A stretch of 64,000 nt of DNA from Stenotrophomonas africana (GTDB lineage: Bacteria; Pseudomonadota; Gammaproteobacteria; Xanthomonadales; Xanthomonadaceae), in assembly GCF_013004645.1 (NCBI RefSeq), contig NZ_JABEME010000007.1, positions 1-64,000 of the forward strand. Reading direction: 5' to 3'. Position numbers and translations under genes: made by a program. Under the pieces are notes generated by a model. That model was not told where the DNA came from. It did no database searches and worked only from the letters and a program-made list of their open reading frames with translations. Below, in pieces: positions 53,183 to 64,000 of this stretch. The stretch's first letter is position 1. Each line of letters opens with the position of its first letter.

Positions 53183-54135
53183 GTGAGGCCCTGCTGCACG
53201 CGCTGCAGCAGCGCGCTGCGCTCAATGCGCTGGTGCGCCGCTTCTTCGCCGAGCGCGATGTGCTGGAGGTGGAAACACCGATCCTGTCGGTTGCAGGCAA
53301 CACCGAGCCCAACATCGACAGCTTCCATACCGATTTCACCGGGCATGTCGATGCCGGTGGCCGTCGCCGTTGGCTGCGCACCTCGCCGGAGTACCCGCTC
53401 AAGCGATTGCTGGCGGCAGGTGTGGGCGACTGCTACGAGCTGGGCCGGGTGTTCCGCAACGGCGAAGCGGGTGGTCGCCACAACCCGGAATTCACCATGC
53501 TGGAGTGGTACCGGGTCGGCTGGGACCACCACCGGCTGGTGCAGGAGACCGCCGAGCTGGTCGGTCAGGCACTGGCCCTGGTCGGGCGCAGTGCGACCCT
53601 GCGCGTGCTGAGCTACCGCGAACTGTTCCAGCAGCATGTGGGCGTGGACCCGTTCGAGGCTGACGAAGCCGCGCTGCGCGCCGCGCTCGGCGACGTGCAC
53701 ATCGACCCGGTAGGGCTGACCCGCGACGACTGGCTGGACCTGCTGATGACCCATCACATCCAGCCGCACTTCGATGACACGGTGATGACCGTGGTCCACG
53801 ATTGGCCGGCCAGCCAGGCGGCGCTGGCCCGCATCCGCGCCGGCACGCCGCCGCTGGCCGAGCGTTTTGAGCTGTATCTGGGCGCGGTGGAACTGGCCAA
53901 CGGCTATCACGAACTGAACGATGCGCAGGAGCAGCGCACGCGCTTCCAGCGTGACCTGCAGCGCCGGCACGAACGCGGCCAGGTGCAGCCGGCGCTGGAC
54001 GAGGCACTGCTGGCCGCACTCCCGTCAATGCCGGCCTGCGCGGGTGTGGCGGTGGGTGTCGATCGGCTGCTGATGGCGATGAACCGCACGCCACGCATCG
54101 CCGACGTGCTGGCCTATGACTTCGCCCACGCCTGA
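53179..54135 (+). CDS. epmA: Elongation factor P--(R)-beta-lysine ligase EpmA
   Basis: 318-residue truncated class II lysyl-tRNA synthetase paralogue (PoxA/GenX) that attaches beta-lysine to a lysine of EF-P. It lacks the N-terminal anticodon-binding domain. Motif 1 is VLEVETPILSVAGNTEPNIDSF, motif 2 FRNGEAGGRHNPEFTMLEWYR and motif 3 GVAVGVDRLLMAM. GTG start overlapping the acetyltransferase stop. epmB and efp are not in the window. Confidence 0.96.
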   Translation: MSEALLHALQQRAALNALVRRFFAERDVLEVETPILSVAGNTEPNIDSFHTDFTGHVDAGGRRRWLRTSPEYPLKRLLAAGVGDCYELGRVFRNGEAGGRHNPEFTMLEWYRVGWDHHRLVQETAELVGQALALVGRSATLRVLSYRELFQQHVGVDPFEADEAALRAALGDVHIDPVGLTRDDWLDLLMTHHIQPHFDDTVMTVVHDWPASQAALARIRAGTPPLAERFELYLGAVELANGYHELNDAQEQRTRFQRDLQRRHERGQVQPALDEALLAALPSMPACAGVAVGVDRLLMAMNRTPRIADVLAYDFAHA

Positions 54136-54205
54136 TCTTCAGGGTTTTCTGAACATCGAAGACTGAACGGATTGCCGCATTTCCGTGCTTGCTTCGGTAA
54201 GCAGG

Positions 54206-55003
54206 ATGATGCTCTTATCACGGCAGATGCGGGACACTCGCATCGGAATTCGTCCACTCCTGTTGGGGAAGGCATTGGTCAAGTGGTTTGCGGTCGTCGC
54301 GGCTCCGGTCTACTCCATTGCGTTGTGGGGTGCCTGGCTGCCGTCGTCGGCGTCTGCCCAGCAGGTGGGGTATGACGGCGAAGTGGTGACCTGCGAATCG
54401 CGCGACATGGGCTGGGCGCATTGCGATATCGATGTCAGCAATGGCATCGACCTTGTCCGCCAGCTCTCCAACAGCAGCTGCATCCGTGGCAGCGAGTGGG
54501 GCACCGACCGCAGTGGTGTCTGGGTCACCCTGGGTTGCCGCGCCGAGTTCCGCGCGCGCCGCGCCGCGGGGGCCATTCCGGCAGCGAATGAAGGCAAACG
54601 CCTGGTTCGCCGCGTGGTGCGCTGCGAATCCAACGGTCGTCCGCAGAGCTGTCCGGTGCGCCTGGATGGGGCGCCGGTACGCCTGCTGCGCCAACTGTCG
54701 GCGTTGCCGTGCCGGGAAGGGCAGGGCTGGGGCTACAAGCGCAACGAAGTGTGGACCAGCCGCGGCTGCCAGGGAGATTTCGAAGTGGCTGACGAGGACG
54801 GCCGTTTTGTTGACGTGCCACGCCGTCTGACCTGCGAGTCGAAGTCGAAGAAGCGCCGCTTCTGTGGCGCGAGCATTTCGGTCGGCGCCGTCGTCACCGA
54901 ACAGTTGTCCAGCACCCCGTGCGAGGAAGGCAACACCTGGGGCTGGAACCGCAACGGGATCTGGGTGGACGGCGGCTGCCGCGCCGAATTCTCGGTGAAT
55001 TGA
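54206..55003 (+). CDS. Exported DUF3011 protein with three repeats
   Basis: About 265 residues. A long hydrophobic N-terminal signal ([27 protein letters not shown]) leads into three copies of a roughly 65-residue unit. Each unit has the pattern CES...C..........QLS...C..G..WG......VW...GC...F (cysteine-rich, [54 protein letters not shown]), as in DUF3011. Start uncertain: GTG 54185, ATG 54206 or ATG 54227; 54206 follows AAGCAGG. The cysteines could form disulfides in the periplasm. Function unknown. Confidence 0.82.
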   Translation: MMLLSRQMRDTRIGIRPLLLGKALVKWFAVVAAPVYSIALWGAWLPSSASAQQVGYDGEVVTCESRDMGWAHCDIDVSNGIDLVRQLSNSSCIRGSEWGTDRSGVWVTLGCRAEFRARRAAGAIPAANEGKRLVRRVVRCESNGRPQSCPVRLDGAPVRLLRQLSALPCREGQGWGYKRNEVWTSRGCQGDFEVADEDGRFVDVPRRLTCESKSKKRRFCGASISVGAVVTEQLSSTPCEEGNTWGWNRNGIWVDGGCRAEFSVN

Positions 55004-55038
55004 GCCCGGGCAGGCTCCAACCGCGCGGGGCGTGGCCC

Positions 55039-55044
55039 TACAAT
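55039..55044 (+). promoter_or_regulatory. -10 box placed for a leaderless mtnA transcript
   Basis: TACAAT ends six bases before the ATG at 55051, so transcription would start on the start codon. No Shine-Dalgarno sequence precedes the ATG, and the -35 (TCCAAC) is weak. Confidence 0.45.
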
Positions 55045-55050
55045 GGGCCC

Positions 55051-56115
55051 ATGAACACTGCCTCCGACATCGACTACGCCCGTTACGACCATATCCGCCC
55101 GATCCTGTGGACCGGCGATGCCCTGCAACTGCTGGACCAGCGCAAGCTGCCGTTCGTGGTCGAGCATGTGGTCTGCCATGACAGTGACGAGGTTGCCGCC
55201 GCCATCCACGCGTTGACCGTGCGTGGTGCACCGGCGATTGGCATTGCCGCGGCCTGGGGCGTGGTGCTGGCCGCACGTGACGTGCAGGCCGCAGACGGTG
55301 CGCACGCGCTGCAGCAGCTGGAACCGGCGCTGCAGCGCCTGAACGCGTCGCGCCCGACCGCCGTCAACCTGGCCTGGGCGCTGGCACGCATGCGTCGCTG
55401 CCTGAATGCCGCCGGTGCCGACTGGAAGGCGCTGCTGGAAGCGGAGGCGCAGGCCATCGCGGAGGAAGACCTGGCCGCCAACCGCCACATGGGTGCGCTG
55501 GGCGCGGGCCTGATCGACGCCGGCAGCGGCGTGCTGACCCACTGCAACACCGGCTCGCTGGCCACCGCAGGTTTCGGCACCGCACTGGGCGTGATCCGTG
55601 CCGGCATGGCCCAGCACCGCATCGCCCGCGTGTTTGCCGGCGAGACCCGTCCGTGGCTGCAAGGCGCACGCCTGACCGTGTGGGAGCTGCAGCAGGATGG
55701 CATCGACGCCACCCTGATTGCCGATTCGGCCGCCTCGCACCTGATGAAGACCGGCGCGGTGCAGTGGGTGATCGTCGGTGCAGACCGCATCTGCGCCAAT
55801 GGCGATACCGCCAACAAGATCGGCACCTACCAGCTGGCCATCGCCGCCCGCCACCACGGGGTCAGGTTCATGGTGGTGGCGCCGTCCTCGACCGTGGACA
55901 TGGACACCGTGGACGGCAGCCAGATCGAGATCGAGCAGCGCGACCCGGGCGAGCTGTATGGCGTGGGCGGGACCCGCACCGTGGCCGAAGGCATTGCCGC
56001 CTGGAACCCGGTGTTCGACGTGACCCCGGGTGAACTGATCGATGCCATCGTGACCGAGCGTGGGGTGATCCTGAACCCGACCGCTGACAACATGCGTGCC
56101 GCCTTCGGCGGCTGA
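55051..56115 (+). CDS. mtnA: S-methyl-5-thioribose-1-phosphate isomerase
   Basis: Methionine-salvage enzyme converting 5-methylthioribose-1-phosphate to the ribulose form. The 354-residue product has catalytic Cys165 ([10 protein letters not shown]) and Asp245 ([18 protein letters not shown]). [14 protein letters not shown] near residue 55 is diagnostic. Family members can resemble eIF2B subunits, but these motifs favour MtnA. No other mtn genes lie nearby; gyrA follows after a SMAG pair. Confidence 0.95.
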   Translation: MNTASDIDYARYDHIRPILWTGDALQLLDQRKLPFVVEHVVCHDSDEVAAAIHALTVRGAPAIGIAAAWGVVLAARDVQAADGAHALQQLEPALQRLNASRPTAVNLAWALARMRRCLNAAGADWKALLEAEAQAIAEEDLAANRHMGALGAGLIDAGSGVLTHCNTGSLATAGFGTALGVIRAGMAQHRIARVFAGETRPWLQGARLTVWELQQDGIDATLIADSAASHLMKTGAVQWVIVGADRICANGDTANKIGTYQLAIAARHHGVRFMVVAPSSTVDMDTVDGSQIEIEQRDPGELYGVGGTRTVAEGIAAWNPVFDVTPGELIDAIVTERGVILNPTADNMRAAFGG

Positions 56116-56138
56116 GGCGGGCAGGGTCGCGGATGTCT

Positions 56139-56205
56139 GTGGAGCCGAGCCCACGCTCGGCTCAGCCAGTGAATCCGCCGCAGCCGAGCATGGGCTCGGC
56201 TCTAC
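56139..56205. repeat. SMAG-type REP pair between mtnA and gyrA
   Basis: AGCCGAGC-CCAC-GCTCGGCT (56143-56162, head GTGG instead of GTAG) faces AGCCGAGC-ATGG-GCTCGGCT-CTAC (56182-56205). Confidence 0.82.
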
Positions 56206-56244
56206 AGGGGCGGCATGGGGCCCTAAGTTCCTGATTTGTGCCGG

Positions 56245-56296
56245 TAAAATCCCCGTAAAGGGAGGCGGAAAACGGCCTGTTGTGGTAGCATCCACA
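56245..56296 (+). promoter_or_regulatory. Candidate gyrA control region
   Basis: TAAAAT (56245-56250) could be a -10 box. Further down, TGTGG-TAGCAT-CCACA (56281-56296) is an inverted repeat that includes a second possible -10 (TAGCAT). No convincing -35 is seen for either. The interval 56206-56376 has no gene. Confidence 0.35.
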
Positions 56297-56376
56297 GGTT
56301 GAATCGAGGTTCCGGCGCGACCCCCTCCCGCAGAGGGCTGCGCCGGACTGGACCGCTACCAGACAACGGAACCCGA

Positions 56377-59091
<2,715 letters not shown>

Positions 59092-59115
59092 TCCTGCCAT
59101 CAGGTTGAGGTACCC

Positions 59116-59144
59116 GACGACGCCGGCCCTGTGCCGGCGTCGTC
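59116..59144. terminator. GC-rich hairpin after gyrA
   Basis: Arms GACGACGCCGGC (59116-59127) and GCCGGCGTCGTC (59133-59144) with a five-base loop, but no T run. It may stabilise the gyrA 3' end or act with Rho. Confidence 0.55.
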
Positions 59145-59222
59145 GTATCCGGGTGCCGCATATACGCGCGCGCTTCACGTCGGCGGTGGGATAACGGCGC
59201 ATGCTGCCCCCGGAGATCGACG

Positions 59223-61751
59223 ATGTCCGCCACGCCGCAGTCCGCTCCTGCCCCCGTCCGCGCTTCCCGGCATCCCCTCGTTACCGTGCTGTCGCTGCTG
59301 CTGGTCATGCTCGGCCTGGCCATCGGCGGCCTGGGTGCGTGGCTGCTCAGCCTCGGTGGATCGGCGTACTACGCCATTGCCGGGCTCGGCCTGCTGGTCA
59401 GCGGCATCCTGTTGTTCGGCAACCGCCGCAGCGGCGCGCTGCTGTACGCGCTGGTGTTCATCGGCACGCTGCTGTGGACCTGGTGGGAATCGGGCAGCGA
59501 CTACTGGCGCTGGGTTCCGCGGCTCGGGCTGGTGACCGCGCTTGGCATCGTGCTGGCGCTGCTGGCGCCGACCCTGCGCGAGCCGGTTTCAAAACGCCTG
59601 TCGCGCAGCACGGCGGGCGTGCTGATGCTGGTGTTCGTGGCCGCCTTCGGATTGGCGTTCGCGCCGCATGGTGAAGTGGACGGGCACCTGCCGTTCCCGG
59701 AAGGCGCAGTCAGTGCCGGTCTGGAGCCGACCCGTGACACCACCGGCCTGCAGCCGGCCGACCAACCCGCCGAGGGCGACTGGCCGGCGTGGGGCCGCAG
59801 CAATGCGGGTACCCGCTATTCGCCGCTGCAGCAGATCACCCCGGCCAATGTGGCCACGCTGCAGCCGGCCTGGCAGTTCCGTACCGGCGATATGCCGAAG
59901 AAGCGCTGGGGCGCGGAAACCACGCCGCTGAAGATCGGCGATCGGCTGTACCTGTGCACCGCGCGCAACCGCCTGATCGCGCTTGATGCTGCCAGCGGCA
60001 AGGAACTGTGGCGGTTCGATCCAAAGGTGAAGGACGCCTCGATTCCCTATACCGCTGCCTGTCGTGGTGTGAGCTATTACGAGCAGCCCAGCATGCCGAC
60101 CCTTGCCGACGCGGCATTGGCCGATGTCGCCGCTGATCTGGCGCTGCCGGAACCGCCGCCCAGCGTCACCCGCAGCGCTGCGCCGGGCAGTCGTCCAACG
60201 TGCTGGGCGCGCATCATTGAAGGCACGCTGGACGGTCGCATCATCGCGGTGGACGCGGACAGCGGCCGCCCCTGCGCCAACTTCGGCAACAACGGCCAGG
60301 TCGACATCACCCTGGGCATGGGCGAGGTGCCACCGGGTTACGTGTCGATCAACTCGCCGCCGGCCATCGTGCGCGGCGTGATCGTGACCGGTCATCAGGT
60401 GCTGGACGGGCAGCGCCGCGATGCGCCCTCAGGCGTGATCCAGGCCTACGACGCGATCACCGGCAAGCTGCGCTGGGCGTGGGACATGGACCAGCCCGAG
60501 CGCAGCGGTCTGCCTCCGCGCGACCAGACCTACACGCGGGGCACGCCCAACATGTGGACCACGGCCACCGGTGATGAGGCGCTGGGCCTGGTCTACCTGC
60601 CGCTGGGCAATTCCGCGGGCGATTACTGGAGTGGCTCGCGCACGGAGAACCAGAACCGCTACGCGACCTCGCTGGTGGCGATCGACGTGGCCACCGGCAA
60701 GCCGGTCTGGCATTTCCAGGCAGTGCGCAAGGATGTGTGGGACTACGACCTGGGGTCGCAGGCCAGCCTGATCGACTACCCGACGGCGGCGGGCAAGGTG
60801 CCGGCGATCCTGCTGCCGACCAAGCAGGGCGACATGTACATCCTTGATCGCCGCAACGGCCAGCTCCTGACCGCCGCCGAAGAGCGCAAGGTACCGGTCG
60901 GCGGCGTCGAACCCGAGCAGCGTTCTCCCACCCAGCTGTTCTCGCTGTACCACACGCTGCGTCGCGAACATGACCTGACCGAGCGTGACATGTGGGGCAT
61001 CACCCCGATCGACCAGGTGGTCTGCCGCATCCAGTTCCGCAAGGCGTACTACGAAGGGTTCTACACGCCGCCGAGCAGCGAGCGCCATTCCATCGAGTAC
61101 CCCGGCTACAACGGTGGCTCGGACTGGGGCAGCGTGTCCATCGATACGCGCCGCGGCGTGATCGTGGCCAACTACAACGACATGCCCAACTACAACCGGC
61201 TGGTGCCACGTGCCGAGGCTGACCGGCTGGGCTGGCTGCCACGCGAGAAGATCCGGTTCGACAAGGGCGGTGCCGAAGGCGCGGGCGACCCGCAGGTGGG
61301 CACGCCGTATGGCATCCAGGTCAACGCCGGTTGGCGGCTGCCGTTCACCGGCCTGCTGTGCAAGCAGCCGCCCTATGGCGGCATCCGTGCCATCGATCTG
61401 CGCACCGGCAAGTTGCTGTGGGACCGTCCGTTCGGCAGTGCGCGCGGCAACGGACCGTTCGGCATCCGCTCCGGCCTGCCGATCGAGATCGGCACGCCGA
61501 ACAACGGCGGTTCGGTGGTGACCGCCAGCGGCCTGATCTTCATCGCCGCCGCCACCGATGACCTGCTGCGTGCCATCGATCTGAAGACCGGCAAGGAACT
61601 GTGGCATGCCAAGCTGCCCGCGGGCGGCCAGGCCAATCCGATGGTGTACGAGCAGGGCGGGCGCCAGTACGTGGTGATCATGGCTGGCGGCCATCATTTC
61701 ATGGAAACCCCGAACGGCGATTACGTGATGGCGTTTGCGTTGCCGAGGTAA
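59223..61751 (+). CDS. gcd: Membrane-bound PQQ-dependent glucose dehydrogenase
   Basis: Periplasmic oxidation of glucose to gluconolactone, electrons to ubiquinone. The 842-residue product has five N-terminal TM helices (residues about 18-150) and then an eight-bladed quinoprotein domain. Seen: WPAWGRSNAGTRYSPLQQI, repeated tryptophan-docking segments (GKELWRFDPK, GKLRWAWDMD, GKPVWHFQAVRKDVWDYDLGSQ) and RTGKLLWDRPFGSARGNGPFG. Related quinate or shikimate enzymes have the same layout, so substrate is inferred. It is about 45 residues longer than E. coli Gcd. No pqq biosynthesis genes are in the window. Confidence 0.92.
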   Translation: MSATPQSAPAPVRASRHPLVTVLSLLLVMLGLAIGGLGAWLLSLGGSAYYAIAGLGLLVSGILLFGNRRSGALLYALVFIGTLLWTWWESGSDYWRWVPRLGLVTALGIVLALLAPTLREPVSKRLSRSTAGVLMLVFVAAFGLAFAPHGEVDGHLPFPEGAVSAGLEPTRDTTGLQPADQPAEGDWPAWGRSNAGTRYSPLQQITPANVATLQPAWQFRTGDMPKKRWGAETTPLKIGDRLYLCTARNRLIALDAASGKELWRFDPKVKDASIPYTAACRGVSYYEQPSMPTLADAALADVAADLALPEPPPSVTRSAAPGSRPTCWARIIEGTLDGRIIAVDADSGRPCANFGNNGQVDITLGMGEVPPGYVSINSPPAIVRGVIVTGHQVLDGQRRDAPSGVIQAYDAITGKLRWAWDMDQPERSGLPPRDQTYTRGTPNMWTTATGDEALGLVYLPLGNSAGDYWSGSRTENQNRYATSLVAIDVATGKPVWHFQAVRKDVWDYDLGSQASLIDYPTAAGKVPAILLPTKQGDMYILDRRNGQLLTAAEERKVPVGGVEPEQRSPTQLFSLYHTLRREHDLTERDMWGITPIDQVVCRIQFRKAYYEGFYTPPSSERHSIEYPGYNGGSDWGSVSIDTRRGVIVANYNDMPNYNRLVPRAEADRLGWLPREKIRFDKGGAEGAGDPQVGTPYGIQVNAGWRLPFTGLLCKQPPYGGIRAIDLRTGKLLWDRPFGSARGNGPFGIRSGLPIEIGTPNNGGSVVTASGLIFIAAATDDLLRAIDLKTGKELWHAKLPAGGQANPMVYEQGGRQYVVIMAGGHHFMETPNGDYVMAFALPR

Positions 61752-61754
61752 CCG

Positions 61755-61784
61755 CAATGGGGGCGGTGCGCCGCCTCCATTGCA
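61755..61784. terminator. Hairpin between convergent gcd and oxidoreductase genes
   Basis: Arms GCAATGGGGGCGG (61755-61767) and CCGCCTCCATTGC (61772-61784) pair with one G-T, loop TGCG. No T run; likely 3'-end hairpin for both transcripts. Confidence 0.6.
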
Positions 61785-61794
61785 CGACACGGGA

Positions 61795-62784
61795 TCACAC
61801 CGTGACCACCACCTTGCCGATCTGCTCGTTCGATTCCAGGTAACGGTGTGCTTCCTGGATCTGCGCAAACGGGAACACCTTGGCAATTTTCGGCGCCAGC
61901 GTGCCCTTGTCCAGGCCATCGACGATGAATGCCTTGGCACGGGCCAACGCGGCATCGTCGGAGACGATTTCCGAGTACAGATAGCCCTTCAGCGTCAGCG
62001 ACTTGCCCAGCACATTGAACAACGGGAACGGCGTGGGTTCGCTGCTCAGCGCGCCGTATTCCAGCAGGATGCCGCCACGTGCCATCGCTTCGGTCAGTGG
62101 CACGAACTGCGGGCCACCGATCGGATCGAACACCACGCGGGCGCCGGCGCCACGGGTGATGCGCGCCACTTCGGCCACCAGATCCTGCTCCTGGGTGGCG
62201 ATGACGTGGGCGGCACCGGCATCGAGCAGGGCCTGGCGCTTGCCCGGGCCGCGGGTGACCGCGATCGGCGTGGCGCCCACCGCATTGGCGATCTGGATCG
62301 CGGCCAGGCCAACGCTGCTGCTGGCAGCGGTGATGATGACGAAATCCCCGGCGGACAGGTGCGCCTGCTCCAGCAGCGCGCCCCAGGCGGTGACGTACTG
62401 CATCCACACCGCAGCAGCCGTTTCAAAGTCCAGCGCCTGCGGGTGCTTGACCGCCAGTCGAGCCGGCACATTGGCCAGCTCGCCGTAGGTGCCCCAGCGC
62501 GCGATGTCCAGCGGCGGTACCACGCTGACCGCATCGCCTGCTGCGAAGCCGCTCACCGCACTGCCGACCGCTTCGACAATGCCGGCCGCTTCGTAGCCCA
62601 GCCGGCTGGGGAACTGCGCTTCCTGCAGATAGGCGCCGTTGCGGAACATCACCTCGGCGCGGTTCAGGCCGATCGCCCTCACCCGGATCTGGACTTCGTC
62701 AGGGGCGGGGGCGGGAACGTCGATATCGTCGATGCGCAGCACATCGGCGGTGCCATATTCGTGGATGCGGACAACCTGGCTCAT
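61795..62784 (-). CDS. Zinc-independent MDR-family NAD(P)H:quinone oxidoreductase-like protein
   Basis: 329-residue medium-chain dehydrogenase/reductase. VVRIHEYGTADVLRIDDIDVPAPAPDEVQIRVRAIGLNRAEVMFRNGAY is the quinone-reductase N-terminus, and FVIITAASSSVGLAAIQIANAVGA is the nucleotide-binding motif. The catalytic-zinc cysteine/histidine set of alcohol dehydrogenases is absent. It is divergent from a LysR gene 119 bases away, which probably controls it. Substrate unknown; electrophile or quinone detoxification is a reasonable guess. Confidence 0.9.
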   Translation of the reverse strand: MSQVVRIHEYGTADVLRIDDIDVPAPAPDEVQIRVRAIGLNRAEVMFRNGAYLQEAQFPSRLGYEAAGIVEAVGSAVSGFAAGDAVSVVPPLDIARWGTYGELANVPARLAVKHPQALDFETAAAVWMQYVTAWGALLEQAHLSAGDFVIITAASSSVGLAAIQIANAVGATPIAVTRGPGKRQALLDAGAAHVIATQEQDLVAEVARITRGAGARVVFDPIGGPQFVPLTEAMARGGILLEYGALSSEPTPFPLFNVLGKSLTLKGYLYSEIVSDDAALARAKAFIVDGLDKGTLAPKIAKVFPFAQIQEAHRYLESNEQIGKVVVTV

Positions 62785-62876
62785 GGGGGACTCCGAGGAA
62801 GGGCCGACGAGGGCGCCGGCGAAAGGGTGAGCGCTACTGTGCGCGTAGTCTGCAACCAGAATAAGGGGTAATCTGG

Positions 62877-62893
62877 TGTTTCATTGGAAAACA
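62877..62893. promoter_or_regulatory. Candidate LysR-type operator in the divergent intergenic region
   Basis: TGTTT (62877-62881) and AAACA (62889-62893) form an inverted repeat with a seven-base spacer (T-N11-A-type symmetry), 11 bases upstream of the LysR start. It fits autoregulation and control of the divergent oxidoreductase gene. Confidence 0.5.
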
Positions 62894-62903
62894 TTTGTTT
62901 GCA

Positions 62904-63809
62904 ATGGACCTGATCGTTCCCCTGCGAACCTTCGCCAAGGTGGCCGAGGTCGGCTCCTTCGCCGCCGCCGCAGACGCGTTGGATCTCTCGCCGCAGCTGG
63001 TCGGCAAGCACATCCAGGCGCTGGAGCAGCATCTGGGCGTGCGCCTGCTCAACCGCACCACGCGAAAGCAGAGCCTGACCGACTTCGGCCAGGCCTACCT
63101 GGCGCGGGCGCGGGTGATCCTGGAGGAAGTGGAGGGCGCCGAGGAATTGGCGGAAGTGGCGCGTGGACGGCCGATGGGGCGCCTGCGCATCAGCGCGCCG
63201 GTCACCTTCGGCGTGCACGCGCTCGGCCCGGCGGTGGTGGCTTACATGCAGCAGTACCCGGATGTGCAGGTCGATCTGAACCTGTCCAACAGCCTGATGG
63301 ACATCGTCGAGGACGGCTACGACCTGGTGTTCCGTACCGGTGACCTGGCCGACAGCGGGCTGGTGGCACGGCGGCTGGGGCCGTATCCGCTGGTCCTGTG
63401 TGCCTCGCCGGACTATCTGGCTTCGCGCCCGGCCATCACCCATCCCAATGATCTGAGCCGGCACGAGTGCCTGGGCTTCGCGCATTCGATCATCCGCACG
63501 CGCTGGAGTTTCCGCGATGCCGATGGCAGCGTGCTTACCGTCCCGGTGTCCAGCCGCTTCATGGTCAACCAGGCCGAGCCGCTGCTGACAGCAGCCGTGG
63601 GTGGTCTGGGCTTGATCCTGCAGCCCTACGAAATGCTTGCCGCTGCGCTGGCACGTGGTGAACTGGTGGAAGTGCTGCCGGACCATGTGCCGGTATCGAC
63701 CTGGATCAACCTGGTGTATCCGCGCGACCGCCAGCTGACCCCCAAGCTGCGCAGCTTCCTGGACTTCTGCGTGGCGCGTTTCACTGAGCAGTCGATGGCA
63801 CGGCGATAG
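62904..63809 (+). CDS. LysR-family transcriptional regulator
   Basis: 301 residues. The N-terminal helix-turn-helix (FAKVAEVGSFAAAADALDLSPQLVGKHIQALEQHLGVRLLNRTTRKQSLTDFG) is followed by a periplasmic-binding-type effector domain. The ATG at 62904 is chosen; a TTG at 62895 is better placed for GGAAA but gives an unusual N-terminus. It is divergent from the oxidoreductase gene, its likely target. The closest look-alikes are CrgA-type LysR proteins linked to quinone or aldehyde reductases. Confidence 0.92.
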   Translation: MDLIVPLRTFAKVAEVGSFAAAADALDLSPQLVGKHIQALEQHLGVRLLNRTTRKQSLTDFGQAYLARARVILEEVEGAEELAEVARGRPMGRLRISAPVTFGVHALGPAVVAYMQQYPDVQVDLNLSNSLMDIVEDGYDLVFRTGDLADSGLVARRLGPYPLVLCASPDYLASRPAITHPNDLSRHECLGFAHSIIRTRWSFRDADGSVLTVPVSSRFMVNQAEPLLTAAVGGLGLILQPYEMLAAALARGELVEVLPDHVPVSTWINLVYPRDRQLTPKLRSFLDFCVARFTEQSMARR

Positions 63810-63857
63810 CGTGGCATCGATCAGTATTCCCGTGTTCCCATGCGAAGGACTCGCCCC

Positions 63858-64000
63858 GTGATCTCTCTCCCGTTGCCGCAGCATGCCACCCGCTTCCTGC
63901 TGCTGGCGTCCTTTTCCAGCGCCAGCGTGCTTGCGCAGCAGACACCTGCGCAGGCGTTGGCCGAGTGGGAGGTGCAAGGGCGCACGGATGGCCTGGCGCG
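63858..64000 (+). CDS. Exported protein, 5' part only
   Basis: An open frame starts at GTG 63858, preceded by GAAGGA, and continues past the window edge (47 codons seen). MISLPLPQHATRFLLLASFSSASVLAQQ is a signal peptide with a cleavage site after VLA. The mature start TPAQALAEWEVQGRTDGLA would suit a serine-hydrolase/beta-lactamase-like domain, but too little is visible to name it. Confidence 0.6.
   Translation, partial: MISLPLPQHATRFLLLASFSSASVLAQQTPAQALAEWEVQGRTDGLA

Noticed and set aside
54136..54160. Terminator after epmA
   Set aside because: TTCAG/CTGAA is only a five-base stem with an internal T run, too weak to call.

Overview
The window looks like a stretch of core chromosome from a high-GC gammaproteobacterium of the Xanthomonadaceae, most likely a member of the Stenotrophomonas maltophilia complex. 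Three things point there. There are about a dozen GTAG-headed short palindromes of the SMAG type (the REP family known from S. maltophilia), often paired head to head. GyrA has Gln rather than Ser at position 83. The gene set combines a split methionine synthase, the kynurenine route to NAD, a YtrA-type GntR/ABC operon and a TetR-RND pump. I saw no rRNA, tRNA, prophage, transposase or CRISPR array.

Layout. 0-3.4 kb: divergent purB and fumC around a repeat pair. 3.4-8 kb: a seven-gene leftward operon made of a small exported protein, a YtrA-like regulator, an ABC ATPase and permease, a protein built on a nine-fold GSGD ladder, and two lipoproteins; it is preceded by a GGTG-N16-CACC operator lying on its promoter. 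8.3-12.3 kb: exported glutathione peroxidase, then an FKBP isomerase with a duplicated N-terminal domain, ugd, slyX and a DUF2058 gene. 12.3-18.3 kb: an MFS transporter, a long hairpin, then metH split into two overlapping genes behind an ArsR-methyltransferase fusion with a dyad operator. 18.4-20 kb: acyl-CoA dehydrogenase and a small membrane protein. 20.2-25.3 kb: TetR, membrane fusion protein and RND pump, without an outer-membrane channel gene. 25.6-32.5 kb: the 1658-residue NAD glutamate dehydrogenase, NAD kinase and a 5'-nucleotidase. 32.7-42.2 kb: a long leftward run from asnS through small genes, paiB, carbonic anhydrase, three kynurenine-pathway genes, sbcB and two DUF genes. 42.3-52.6 kb: an IscA-type carrier, rpsF-rpsR-rplI, smc, zipA and ligA, with a Tat-exported aminotransferase inserted between zipA and ligA. 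52.7-64 kb: an acetyltransferase, epmA, a DUF3011 protein, mtnA, gyrA, a PQQ glucose dehydrogenase, a quinone-oxidoreductase-like enzyme divergent from a LysR regulator, and the 5' end of an exported protein.

How the parts work together. The 3.4-8 kb operon reads as a self-regulated envelope-response module and is the best candidate here for a poorly described system. The metH block is a one-carbon unit probably controlled through S-adenosylhomocysteine. nbaC, kynU and kmo supply steps from kynurenine toward quinolinate and NAD. Most other genes are housekeeping. Several starts were moved inward from the longest open frame because of ribosome-binding sites, signal peptides or family alignment; these choices are stated per gene.
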